In this document: one piece after another, positions 1 through 5,717 of the stretch | How positions within the stretch are numbered: the first letter of the stretch is position 1 | Layout: each line of letters opens with the position of its first letter | NCBI GenBank assembly: GCA_003662205.1 | Contig: QMXQ01000086.1 | Location: forward strand, 1 to 6,717 | DNA: 6,717 nucleotides | Reading direction: 5' to 3' | DNA from: Candidatus Bathyarchaeota archaeon | GTDB lineage: Archaea > Thermoproteota > Bathyarchaeia > TCS64 | Notes under the pieces: model-generated | The model's database searches: none | What the model was told of the DNA's origin: nothing | The model's input: the letters and a program-made list of their open reading frames with translations, nothing else | Position numbers and translations under genes: made by a program

Positions 1-1351
1 GGGTGGTGCTCGGCTTCTTTCCCGGCTCCAGCCGCTCGACATGGTCCGGGTCCAGGTGGAACATCTGGGCCCGGGTGCCCATGCAGAAGCCGAGGCCCGG
101 GATCAGCGGCGAGGTCGGTATCCACGCGCCGCTCGGCGTCGCCGACAGCATGTTCCCCACCCCGTCCACCGCCTCCAGGTGCACCGTGTCGCCCTCGAAC
201 CACCCCTTCTCTTTGACCTCCTTCAGCCTGATGAGCGGCGCCCCGCCGGGCCTCAGCTCCATCGACGCCGCGTCGGGGTCGACGAGCTTGCGACGCTCCT
301 CCGCGTACTCCTTTGACAGCAGCCGCTCCAGGGGCACATCGACGAAGTCGGGGTCGGCGTAGTACTGCTCCCGGTCGGCGAAGGCGAGCTTCGCGCACTC
401 CACCCAGGTGTGGAGGTACTCGACGGTGTTGTGCCCCATCGCCGCCAGGTCGAAGCCCTCCAGGAGGTTGAGCTGCTGGAGGAGCACGGGCCCCTGGGTC
501 CAGGGTCCGCACTTGTAGACGTCGTAGCCGCGGTAGTTCGCCGTCACGGGCTCCTCGATGCGGGCACGGTAGCCCGCGAGGTCCTCGAGGGTTAGGAGGC
601 CGTGGTGCTCTCCGCCGTAGACGTCTCGGCATTTGAAGGTCTGCATGTAGTCGATGATGGCTCTGGCGATGGGGCCCCGGTAGAAATAGTCCCGGGCCGC
701 GTCCAGGCCGGCCGACCGGCCCCACCGCCCCTCCCGCCTCTCGGCCTCGGCTACCTTCTCGAAGGTGCGGGCCCAGTCGGGGTTCCGCAGGATGAAGCCG
801 ACCCTGGGGACCTCCCCGCCGGGCAGGTAGATCTCGGCGGAGACGGGCCACTCCGCCTTGAACCGTTCGGCGCATCGCTCGACGGCCCTGCGGAGGGCGG
901 GGTAGACGGGGAACCCCTCGCCGGCCAGCCTGATGGCGGGCTCCATCACCTCGCCGAGGCTGAAGGTGCCATACTCTTCGAGGAGGGTGAGCCATGCGTC
1001 GAAGGCGCCGGGGACGACGGCGGGGAGGAACCCGTCCTCAGGTATCAGCGGATAGCCGTGTTCCTTGAACCAGTCGATGGTCGCGGCCCCCGGGGCGGGG
1101 CCCTGGCCGTTGACGGCTAGGACCCTCTCCTCGTCGGCCCAGTAGAGGAGGATGGGAGCCTCCCCGGCCACCCCGGCCAGGGGGGGCTTGAGGACCGGGA
1201 GGCAGAACCGCGTGGTGGCGCCGGCGTCGACGACGTTGCCGCCCCGCTTGAGGGCGTGGTGGCCCGCCTCCGAGGCGAGGTAGTGGGTCGAGGTAACCAT
1301 GCCGTGGGTGCCCATGACGATGGGTCTCGTCGTGAACTCCATATCGACCAT
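1..1351 (-). CDS. Gamma-glutamyltransferase-family N-terminal nucleophile hydrolase (partial, 3' end outside window)
   Basis: I translated this frame by hand: 450 codons from the ATG at 1351 to the left edge, without a stop. The N-terminus (about residues 13-35) has the GGT signature MGTHGMVTS, LASEAG and KRGGNVVDA. The proposed nucleophile is Thr389 (codon 185-187) in GDTVHLEAVD, which matches the TTHxS site where GGT precursors cleave themselves into large and small subunits. The visible part ends at EPGKKPSTT, which leads into the oxyanion/Thr-Thr region of the small subunit, so roughly the last 80-150 residues are missing. Known family members hydrolyse or transfer gamma-glutamyl groups from glutathione-like compounds, or deacylate amides. 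The usual substrate-binding Arg (FRExAP, or SGRAP in YwrD-like members) appears as NGQGPAP, so the substrate may differ. No signal peptide is visible, so it is probably cytoplasmic. The start is ATG 1351 or ATG 1342, three codons apart. Family call is firm; substrate is unknown. Confidence 0.9.
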   Translation of the reverse strand, partial: MVDMEFTTRPIVMGTHGMVTSTHYLASEAGHHALKRGGNVVDAGATTRFCLPVLKPPLAGVAGEAPILLYWADEERVLAVNGQGPAPGAATIDWFKEHGYPLIPEDGFLPAVVPGAFDAWLTLLEEYGTFSLGEVMEPAIRLAGEGFPVYPALRRAVERCAERFKAEWPVSAEIYLPGGEVPRVGFILRNPDWARTFEKVAEAERREGRWGRSAGLDAARDYFYRGPIARAIIDYMQTFKCRDVYGGEHHGLLTLEDLAGYRARIEEPVTANYRGYDVYKCGPWTQGPVLLQQLNLLEGFDLAAMGHNTVEYLHTWVECAKLAFADREQYYADPDFVDVPLERLLSKEYAEERRKLVDPDAASMELRPGGAPLIRLKEVKEKGWFEGDTVHLEAVDGVGNMLSATPSGAWIPTSPLIPGLGFCMGTRAQMFHLDPDHVERLEPGKKPSTT

Positions 1352-1365
1352 ATCTGCTACTGCGG

Positions 1366-1380
1366 ATCTCTTATTTAGAG
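1366..1380 (-). promoter_or_regulatory. TATA-like promoter of the GGT-family gene, probably leaderless
   Basis: Read on the minus strand, CTAAATAA (1378-1371) lies about 24 bases before the ATG at 1351. Archaeal transcription starts some 25 bases downstream of the TATA centre, which puts the start at or next to the A of that ATG. No Shine-Dalgarno sequence precedes the ATG, which also fits a leaderless mRNA. This is inferred from position and composition only. Confidence 0.5.
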
Positions 1381-1397
1381 GTTCAACCGGCGCGCGG

Positions 1398-1405
1398 TTT
1401 TATAT
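1398..1405 (+). promoter_or_regulatory. TATA-like promoter of the DUF169 gene
   Basis: TTTTATAT stands out in a GC-rich 89-bp gap between two divergent starts. Its centre is about 39 bases before ATG 1441, predicting a leader of roughly 10-15 bases. There is no convincing ribosome binding site (only CAGGG directly before the ATG). The minus-strand TATA box for the GGT-family gene is some 25 bp away, so one regulator bound here could affect both genes. Confidence 0.55.
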
Positions 1406-1440
1406 GCCATGAGCCGAGGACTTATCCGGGGTTATCAGGG

Positions 1441-2244
1441 ATGGAAGCTCTACGCGAGCTCGCGAAGCAGGTGGAGGAGCAGCTCCGGGTCTCAAGCTAC
1501 CCGCTGGCGGTGAAGCTGCTGGAGGGCGAGGAGGAGGTGCCGCGGCATGCGAAGCGGCCGAGGAGGGATCTCGGCTTCTGCCTCTCCACGTGCCAGGCCT
1601 TCGCCATGTCCCGGAGGCGGGGGCTGACCGTCGCGGAGCTGAAGGAGGATATGTGGTGCCCCGAGCCCGTCATAGGCTACGGCATCGAGGAGGCCCCCGA
1701 CTACTTCCTCCAGGGCCACAACAGGTATCCCAGGGACGTCGCGTCCCTAGAAGCAGGCGCGACCTGGGCGGCGAGGGAGTTCCCCCGGCTCGAGGCCGGC
1801 AGGTATGTGGGCGTCGTCTCGGCGCCCCTCGCCTCGGCAGAGTTCACCCCGGACGTGGTGATGATCTACTGCAACCCGGCCCAGCTGACGCTGCTGCTCC
1901 TCGGCATCGCCTACAGGGACGGCCTCGACGTCGCCTCCCGGCTGAGCGGACACGCGGCCTGCGTCTACGCGGTGGTCCCGCCGATGAAGACCGGCAGATG
2001 CTGGGTCTCGACGCCCTGCATGGGGGACCGGGCCCGGGCGACGGCGGGGGACGACGAGATGATCTTCTCACTGCCGCCGGAGGCGGCGGAGGACCTGCTC
2101 ACGGGGTTGAGGCACATCGGGGAGACGGGGAGAAGGGTGCCCTTCGGCCGCACCCTGATGCCAGAGTACCAGATGTCCGAGAGCTACTGCAGGATCGCGC
2201 GGATGCTGGGCATGAGAAGAGCCGACGGCTCCGAGATCAGATAG
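1441..2244 (+). CDS. DUF169 family protein
   Basis: This 267-residue protein matches the DUF169 (PF02596) pattern as I know it. It has an N-terminal helix followed by SSYPLAVKLL, then a cysteine pair in FCLSTCQAF (Cys47, Cys51), DMWCPEP (Cys73), a hydrophobic strand-helix VMIYCNPAQLTLLLLG (Cys144) and a second cysteine-bearing segment GRCWVSTPCMGDRAR (Cys187, Cys193). The biochemical role of the family is unknown; it is common in anaerobic archaea and bacteria. The recurring cysteines suggest metal, cluster or thiol chemistry, but that is inference. The hydrophobic stretch at 149-156 is too short for a membrane span, so it is probably cytoplasmic. ATG 1441 is chosen because the family N-terminal helix starts immediately after it. 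The gene ends 12 bp from the stop of the convergent phosphoesterase gene with no T-run between, so the transcripts probably overlap. Confidence 0.85.
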   Translation: MEALRELAKQVEEQLRVSSYPLAVKLLEGEEEVPRHAKRPRRDLGFCLSTCQAFAMSRRRGLTVAELKEDMWCPEPVIGYGIEEAPDYFLQGHNRYPRDVASLEAGATWAAREFPRLEAGRYVGVVSAPLASAEFTPDVVMIYCNPAQLTLLLLGIAYRDGLDVASRLSGHAACVYAVVPPMKTGRCWVSTPCMGDRARATAGDDEMIFSLPPEAAEDLLTGLRHIGETGRRVPFGRTLMPEYQMSESYCRIARMLGMRRADGSEIR

Positions 2245-2256
2245 ACTCGCGGCGGC

Positions 2257-2676
2257 TCAAGTGTTCTTCGCCTTGAACAGCAGCCAGTTCTCGGGTTTAT
2301 CAGTGAAGCGGAGCAGGACGTAGCGCCCCCTCATCCTCTCGCCGTGGAGTTCGAAAACCAGCTTCTCCGGCTTCCTGCTCTCCAGGGCGTAGGTGCCCCG
2401 GTCCCAGATGCGGACGGTGCCGGCGCCGTACTCCCCCTCGGGGATGACGCCCCCGAAATCGATGTAGTCGAGGGGGTGGTCCTCCACCTGGACGGCGAGC
2501 CTGCGGACGCCGGGCCTCGTCGGCGGCTCCTTCGGCACGGCCCAGCTCTTGAGGACGCCATCCATCTCCAGCCTGAAATCCCAGTGGAGACGGGTCGCAT
2601 GGTGCTCCTGGACGACGAACCTCCCCGAGGACCCCCCGCTCCTCCGGGGTTTCCGCTCTAAAACGGTGACCGCCAT
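2257..2676 (-). CDS. Stand-alone DNA 3'-phosphoesterase (LigD PE domain family)
   Basis: The 139-residue protein is essentially one LigD-type phosphoesterase (PE) domain. The family removes 3'-phosphates and 3'-ribonucleosides from DNA ends, leaving 3'-OH ends for polymerase or ligase. The active-site set known from Pseudomonas LigD is all present: His25 (in QEHHATRLHWDFRLE), His31, Asp33, Arg35, then His67 and Tyr71 in VEDHPLDY. The hallmark GVIPEGEYGAGTVRIWDRG follows at about 76-94. There is no ligase or polymerase domain and no such gene in the window, so it acts as a separate protein, as in other archaea. The basic, Gly/Ser-rich first 18 residues are likely a flexible tail. On the minus strand GAGG lies only 2 bases before the ATG, so the start may rely on a very short leader. 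It is divergent from the class-V PLP gene. Confidence 0.93.
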   Translation of the reverse strand: MAVTVLERKPRRSGGSSGRFVVQEHHATRLHWDFRLEMDGVLKSWAVPKEPPTRPGVRRLAVQVEDHPLDYIDFGGVIPEGEYGAGTVRIWDRGTYALESRKPEKLVFELHGERMRGRYVLLRFTDKPENWLLFKAKNT

Positions 2677-2703
2677 TCGCCTCTATTCAATCATCCGGCT
2701 CGC

Positions 2704-2717
2704 GGTATATATTGAAA
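2704..2717 (-). promoter_or_regulatory. TATA-like promoter of the phosphoesterase gene
   Basis: On the minus strand the A/T block TTTCAATATATACC interrupts GC-rich DNA. Its core (2713-2706) is about 33 bases before the ATG at 2676, predicting transcription start near 2683-2685 and a leader under 10 bases. Confidence 0.55.
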
Positions 2718-2757
2718 TCGACGCGCTCCGCGCATCTCCGGCTCAGCCCCGCCTAGG

Positions 2758-2765
2758 CTTAAAAA
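2758..2765 (+). promoter_or_regulatory. TATA-like promoter of the class-V PLP enzyme gene
   Basis: CTTAAAAA is centred about 39 bases before ATG 2801, predicting transcription start near 2787. GAAGGA (2788-2793), seven bases before the ATG, could act as a ribosome binding site in this short leader. The box is about 45 bp from the divergent phosphoesterase TATA box. Confidence 0.55.
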
Positions 2766-2800
2766 GAAGTTGAGCGGAACAACCTCTGAAGGAACCCGAG

Positions 2801-3979
2801 ATGGATATCGATAGGAACATCCAACGGGTGAGGGAGGAGTTCCCGATCCTGAGGTACAAGACCTACCTGAACAGCGCCGCCCACGGCCCCGCCCTGCGCC
2901 GGGTCTGGGACGCCGTCCAGGACTGGTGGAGATTCAGGATGGACGAGGACCGGGGGGCGCAGACCCCCGACGCGAAGAGGGAGGCGGCGAAGCTCCTGCA
3001 CGCAGACCCCGAGGAGATCTGCTGGGTGACCCGAGTCTCCCAGGGGCTGAACACGGTGGCGAGCATGCTCGACCTGGGGAAGGGGGAGAACATCGTCGTC
3101 ACGGACCTCGCCTACCCCTCCAACGTCTACGTCTGGCTCCCCTTCCGCCGACAGGGCGTCGAGATCCGAAGAGTCCGGCACAGGGAGGGCCGGATCGAGA
3201 CCGCGGACTTCGAGCGGGCCATCGACGACGGGACCAGGGTCGTCTGCATCAGCCACGTGGAGTGGACCTGCGGCCTGAAGTACGACGTGAAGGCGTTGGC
3301 GGAGGTCGCCCATGATCACGGGGCCCTCCTTGTTGATGACGCCTACCAGGCGGTGGGAGCCGTCGACGTCGACGTCCACGGGGAGGGGATCGACTTCGTG
3401 GTCTTCGGTAGCGAGAAGTGGCTCTGCTGCCCTTCCTTCGCCGGCGTCCTCTACGTCAGGAAGAACCTTATCGACGAGTTTGAGCCCACCTACCGGCTGT
3501 ACTCCAAGGTGGAGGAGGCCTTCAGGGAGGGGGCTCCTTGGGAGCGGCCGGAGCACGATAACATCGCCGACTACGACAAGCCGCTGGTGCGGGGGGCCGA
3601 GAAGTTCTACAGGGGCTGCGTCTCCGGCGACGCCGTCTGGGGCTTCCACGCCGCCCTCACCTACTTCAACGAGCTCGGCCCCGAGAGCATCGGGAAGCGG
3701 GTCCGCCGCCTCAGCGGCCACCTCATCGACGGGCTGCGGGAGCTGGGGGTGAGGGTGAACACGCCCCTGGAGCCGGAGGAGCGGGCGGGCCTCGTCACCT
3801 ACAACACGGGGAGGCACGAGTTGAGCCTGAGGAGCTACCGGGCGCTCCTGGGGAGCGGCATCGTCGTCGCCCTCAGGTACCAGCAGGGGGTCGGCGGCAT
3901 CCGGGTCTCGACCCACCTCTTCAACACCGAGGAGGAGATCGACCGCCTTCTCAAGGTGCAGAAGAGGCTGCTGGGCTAG
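2801..3979 (+). CDS. Class-V aminotransferase-fold PLP enzyme (cysteine desulfurase / isopenicillin-N epimerase-like)
   Basis: This 392-residue protein has the class-V layout: YLNSAAHGPAL near residue 22 (family YLNNA/GP element), TDLAYPSNVYVW (substrate and cofactor loop), SHVEWTCGLKYDVKAL, then HDHGALLVDDAYQAVGAVDVDV with Asp180 and Gln183 positioned to bind the PLP ring. Lys206 in FGSEKWLCCPS is the expected Schiff-base lysine. The C-terminus, GGIRVSTHLFNTEEEIDRLL, is typical of the CsdA/epimerase branch. Two departures are visible: the residue before the lysine is Glu, where desulfurases have His (SGHK), and there is no GHHC-type loop with the catalytic cysteine. It is therefore probably not a cysteine desulfurase; an epimerase, lyase or aminotransferase is equally possible. 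It is cytoplasmic. It appears monocistronic, with its own promoter upstream and a T-run downstream. Confidence 0.9.
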   Translation: MDIDRNIQRVREEFPILRYKTYLNSAAHGPALRRVWDAVQDWWRFRMDEDRGAQTPDAKREAAKLLHADPEEICWVTRVSQGLNTVASMLDLGKGENIVVTDLAYPSNVYVWLPFRRQGVEIRRVRHREGRIETADFERAIDDGTRVVCISHVEWTCGLKYDVKALAEVAHDHGALLVDDAYQAVGAVDVDVHGEGIDFVVFGSEKWLCCPSFAGVLYVRKNLIDEFEPTYRLYSKVEEAFREGAPWERPEHDNIADYDKPLVRGAEKFYRGCVSGDAVWGFHAALTYFNELGPESIGKRVRRLSGHLIDGLRELGVRVNTPLEPEERAGLVTYNTGRHELSLRSYRALLGSGIVVALRYQQGVGGIRVSTHLFNTEEEIDRLLKVQKRLLG

Positions 3980-3984
3980 CCACC

Positions 3985-3993
3985 CTCTTTTTT
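3985..3993 (+). terminator. T-run terminator after the class-V PLP gene
   Basis: CTCTTTTTT begins six bases after the stop codon (3977-3979). A run of six T without a preceding hairpin is the usual archaeal termination signal. Confidence 0.6.
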
Positions 3994-4046
3994 CAATTCG
4001 TCTCGCGGCGGATCGGAGCAGGAACTTCGCCCGGCGATCGGGCTTG

Positions 4047-4052
4047 AAAAAA
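4047..4052 (-). terminator. Minus-strand T-run behind the displaced S9-like gene end
   Basis: Six A on the plus strand read as TTTTTT on the minus strand, 18 bases after the minus-strand stop codon at 4070-4072. No intact minus-strand gene ends here today, so this signal fits a gene end left behind by insertion or decay. Confidence 0.45.
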
Positions 4053-4069
4053 GGAGGAACGGGAGATTC

Positions 4070-4100
4070 CTATAGGTAGGTCTTGAACCAACGGATGATG
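4070..4100 (-). pseudogene. Remnant 3' end of an S9 peptidase-like gene
   Basis: On the minus strand this reads IIRWFKTYL and then TAG. The intact S9 peptidase at the right of the window ends IIRWFRGYFK and then TAA. The similarity stops abruptly upstream of the Ile-Ile: the preceding codons read NFTPPL instead of anything like the S9 sequence REQRLNH. Only about nine codons and the stop are preserved, followed by a minus-strand T-run. Either this is the original end of the S9 gene displaced by an integrating element, or it is the last trace of a deleted S9 paralogue. It is short, so chance cannot be fully excluded. Confidence 0.5.
4084..4100 (+). repeat. Direct repeat copy 1, possible attachment site
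   Basis: TGAACCAACGGATGATG matches 5735-5751 in the same orientation with one mismatch (A/G at the eighth base). Identity ends sharply on both sides. The two copies are about 1.65 kb apart and bracket the flavoprotein gene and the integrase-like remnant. Confidence 0.55.
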
Positions 4101-4411
4101 AGGGGGGTGTAAAGTTAGATTGAGATGTGTGTTTGTGAGGGGGCTTTTTCAGGAGGCTGTTACGCCGTATGGATCTTGTAGGCTTTAGTGAGGGGGTTGG
4201 TGACTGGCGGTCGGTCGCTTAGCCGTGGTGTCGCTCGGTTCCCAGCTCTTTTCAACGCGACGACTAATTTGTTGTAGATTAGTTCCCTTTTAGAAAGGCA
4301 TTACGTCGGAAGGAGAGCTGTCCTCTCCAGGGCCCGGCTAAGCCACACGGACTTCAAGTGATTGGGGCAGGGTACCTAGAAGCTTATTATCCCCGGCACT
4401 TAATCCAAAGG
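4101..4411. other. Gene-free, A/T-richer stretch with decayed open frames
   Basis: No intact gene is visible. Composition is more even than in the flanking genes. One plus frame is open for 55 codons without an initiator near its start (4283-4447; the C-terminal reading includes GYLEAYYPRHLIQRLF and ends at TAG 4448). A second plus frame is broken by TAG at 4179 and 4275 and TGA at 4359. A minus frame is open over 4163-4300. I recognise none of them. A small hairpin, GGAGAG/CTCTCC with a five-base loop, lies around 4311-4327. I see no tRNA or known structured RNA. It most resembles a degraded insert. Confidence 0.4.
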
Positions 4412-4422
4412 CTTTTCAAATA
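4412..4422 (+). promoter_or_regulatory. Candidate TATA-like promoter of the flavoprotein gene
   Basis: CTTTTCAAATA is preceded by CCAAAG (4405-4410), which resembles a BRE purine element. Its centre is about 49 bases before the TTG start, predicting a leader of roughly 20 bases that would include GAGG (4455-4458). The surrounding DNA is A/T-rich, so the choice of box is less certain than elsewhere in the window. Confidence 0.4.
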
Positions 4423-4465
4423 CGTAGATGAGACCTTCATTCAGTTCTAGCTATGAGGAATTAAC

Positions 4466-5161
4466 TTGACAGAGGTAGTTGCGATAAACGGAAGCCCTCG
4501 CATGGAGAAGGGTAGAACCGCGATGATCCTGGACCCGTTTCTCGATGGCATGAAGGGAGCCGGGGCTTCGGTCGAGCTATTTTACACCAAGCGTCTCGAC
4601 ATCCGGCCGTGCACGGGCGAGCTTATCTGCTGGGAAGAGACGCCAGGCAAGTGCTACATCTCAGACGACATGCAGCTGCTCTACCATAAGCTTCGCGAGG
4701 CGGACATCCTTGTGTTGGCTACGCCCGTCTATATGCCGCTGCCGGGTGAGATGCAGAACCTCATGAACAGGCTTGTCCTCCTGCTGGACCCCATCCTGGA
4801 GATGCGGGCGGGGCGAACGCGCGCCAGGTTCCGCGAAGACGTGAGGATAAGCAAGATTGCGCTCGTGTCAACGTGCGGCTGGTGGGAGAAGGGCAACTTC
4901 GAGGTCGTTCTTCAGATCGCCGAGGAGCTGGCGAGGAATGCGAGCGTGGATTTCGCCGGAGCGCTGCTCCGGCCGCACGCATATTTGCTAGGTGAAGTCG
5001 AGGAGAAGACAAGGCGTGTCATGGACGCGGCGAGGCAAGCGGGCATTCAGCTTGTGAAAGAGGGGAAAATGTCTGAGGAGACCCTCGAGATGGTTAGCCA
5101 GCCACTCGTATCCGAGGAGGAGCGCAATCGGAGATACGGCTATATTACTAGGGGTCAATGA
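4466..5161 (+). CDS. Flavodoxin-fold NAD(P)H-dependent FMN reductase / iron-sulfur flavoprotein-like protein
   Basis: The 231-residue protein opens with a beta strand and the FMN phosphate loop INGSPRMEKGRTA (residues 7-19). LATPVYMPLPGEMQNLMNRL (84-103) is the family's second FMN-contact region and dimer helix. Between them lies a cysteine segment with Cys49, Cys55 and Cys63. Iron-sulfur flavoproteins have four cysteines there (about CX2CX2CX5C); here one is replaced, with Glu at 52, so a 4Fe-4S cluster may be lost. The family moves electrons from NAD(P)H or ferredoxin to varied acceptors in the cytoplasm. The TTG start is forced: TGA lies in frame at 4454, the first internal Met is after the FMN loop, and GAGG lies seven bases upstream of the TTG. 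Codon third positions look less GC-biased than in neighbouring genes, suggesting transfer. It sits alone inside the proposed integrated element. Confidence 0.85.
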   Translation: MTEVVAINGSPRMEKGRTAMILDPFLDGMKGAGASVELFYTKRLDIRPCTGELICWEETPGKCYISDDMQLLYHKLREADILVLATPVYMPLPGEMQNLMNRLVLLLDPILEMRAGRTRARFREDVRISKIALVSTCGWWEKGNFEVVLQIAEELARNASVDFAGALLRPHAYLLGEVEEKTRRVMDAARQAGIQLVKEGKMSEETLEMVSQPLVSEEERNRRYGYITRGQ

Positions 5162-5341
5162 TGGCGTCGATGAGATCCAGATAGCCATCCATAAGTGGCG
5201 AAGAGCTCCGCAGGGGTTGTCTAGTTCCCCACGACACTTCCCGACCCCGCCCCTCTCTCCTCTCTTTTTCGGCCTCGTCGGCGGCGAGGTGGCGGTGTGT
5301 GGGTAGGGTCGGGGAGATCGGCTTTCAAGCGGGTTGAACTC
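5162..5341. other. Intergenic region with pyrimidine tract and inverted repeats
   Basis: No gene is visible. A C/T-rich tract (about 5249-5270) ending in CTTTTTC can serve as terminator for the flavoprotein gene. A hairpin CCTCG/CGAGG with a seven-base loop spans 5273-5289, enclosed by the longer-range complement CCCGACCC (about 5240-5247) and GGGTCGGG (about 5307-5314). This could be a structured transcript end or a chance product of GC-rich DNA. Confidence 0.35.
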
Positions 5342-5684
5342 CTACAGCTTTCGCAGTTTGAAGGTGTAGAAAACGCGGCGGGTTAGCTCGTAGCCGTTCT
5401 CCTCTTTGATGCGTCCGATGATCTGGCTGACTCTGCTGGGGGTGATGCCGTAGTCGGCCCCGGACCCACTCCTGAAGCAGGTCCACGATCCGCCAGTCAC
5501 CAGGATGCATCCTCTGCCGCTCCACCGGATCATCAGGCGAAAAACCCGCGAACTCGTCCCCGTTCTCCCAAAGCCACCGCATCCACAGCTTAAACGCCCC
5601 GATATTCATCTTCGCCGTGCTCTCCTTGAAGTAGCCCGAGCCAGAACCTAACAGAACGAAAGCCCTCTGCCACTCCTCATCCAC
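5342..5684 (-). pseudogene. Frameshifted integrase-like gene remnant with C-terminal helix-turn-helix
   Basis: From GTG 5684 the minus-strand frame reads an N-terminal helical region (YFKESTAKMNIGAFKLWMRW, then GFSPDDPVERQ and DWRIVDLLQEWV). It resembles the SAM-like core-binding domain of archaeal tyrosine integrases. The frame then degenerates into Arg/Gln/His-rich sequence. The other frame takes over near 5460 with YGITPSRVSQIIGRIKEE, a clear helix-turn-helix pattern, and ends FKLRKL and TAG at 5342. Removing one base from the GGGG run (minus strand, about 5458-5461) joins both parts into a 113-residue protein. The catalytic Arg/His/Tyr domain of an integrase is absent, so an internal deletion as well as the frameshift is likely. 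The frame remains open upstream of the GTG, so the original start is uncertain. Alternatives: a small intact DNA-binding protein with a sequencing error. It lies next to the S9 gene end and the direct repeat. Confidence 0.55.
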
Positions 5685-5695
5685 ATGAACATCGG

Positions 5696-5717
5696 AAAAA
5701 ATAGAAAAAACAAAAAT
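5696..5717 (-). terminator. T-rich terminator of the S9 peptidase gene
   Basis: Read on the minus strand, three T-runs separated by single G or CTA interruptions follow the TAA at 5718-5720 directly. This is a strong archaeal-type termination tract. It also lies just upstream of the integrase-like remnant. Confidence 0.65.

Noticed and set aside
602..1120. A 172-codon plus-strand open frame within the GGT-family gene
   Set aside because: The minus-strand reading carries consistent GGT-family sequence throughout, and the plus reading is low-complexity Gly/Pro/Glu.
2759..3916. A 385-codon open frame on the minus strand opposite the class-V PLP gene
   Set aside because: It is Pro/Val/Asp/Leu-rich without any recognisable domain and exactly shadows a gene with intact PLP motifs; GC-rich third positions create such frames.
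4029..4043. Hairpin GCCCG/CGGGC as an intrinsic terminator
   Set aside because: No T-run follows it on the plus strand, and on the minus strand the T-run comes before it; archaeal T-runs explain termination on both strands.
3980..4465. tRNA, rRNA or CRISPR array in the gene-free stretch
   Set aside because: I see no cloverleaf with a T-arm GGTTCRA motif, no familiar rRNA core sequence and no regularly spaced repeats.
5325..5684. The 119-residue continuous frame taken as an intact small gene
   Set aside because: After about residue 75 it turns into Arg/Gln/His-rich sequence while the neighbouring frame shows a clear helix-turn-helix and a natural C-terminus, so a frameshift explains it better.
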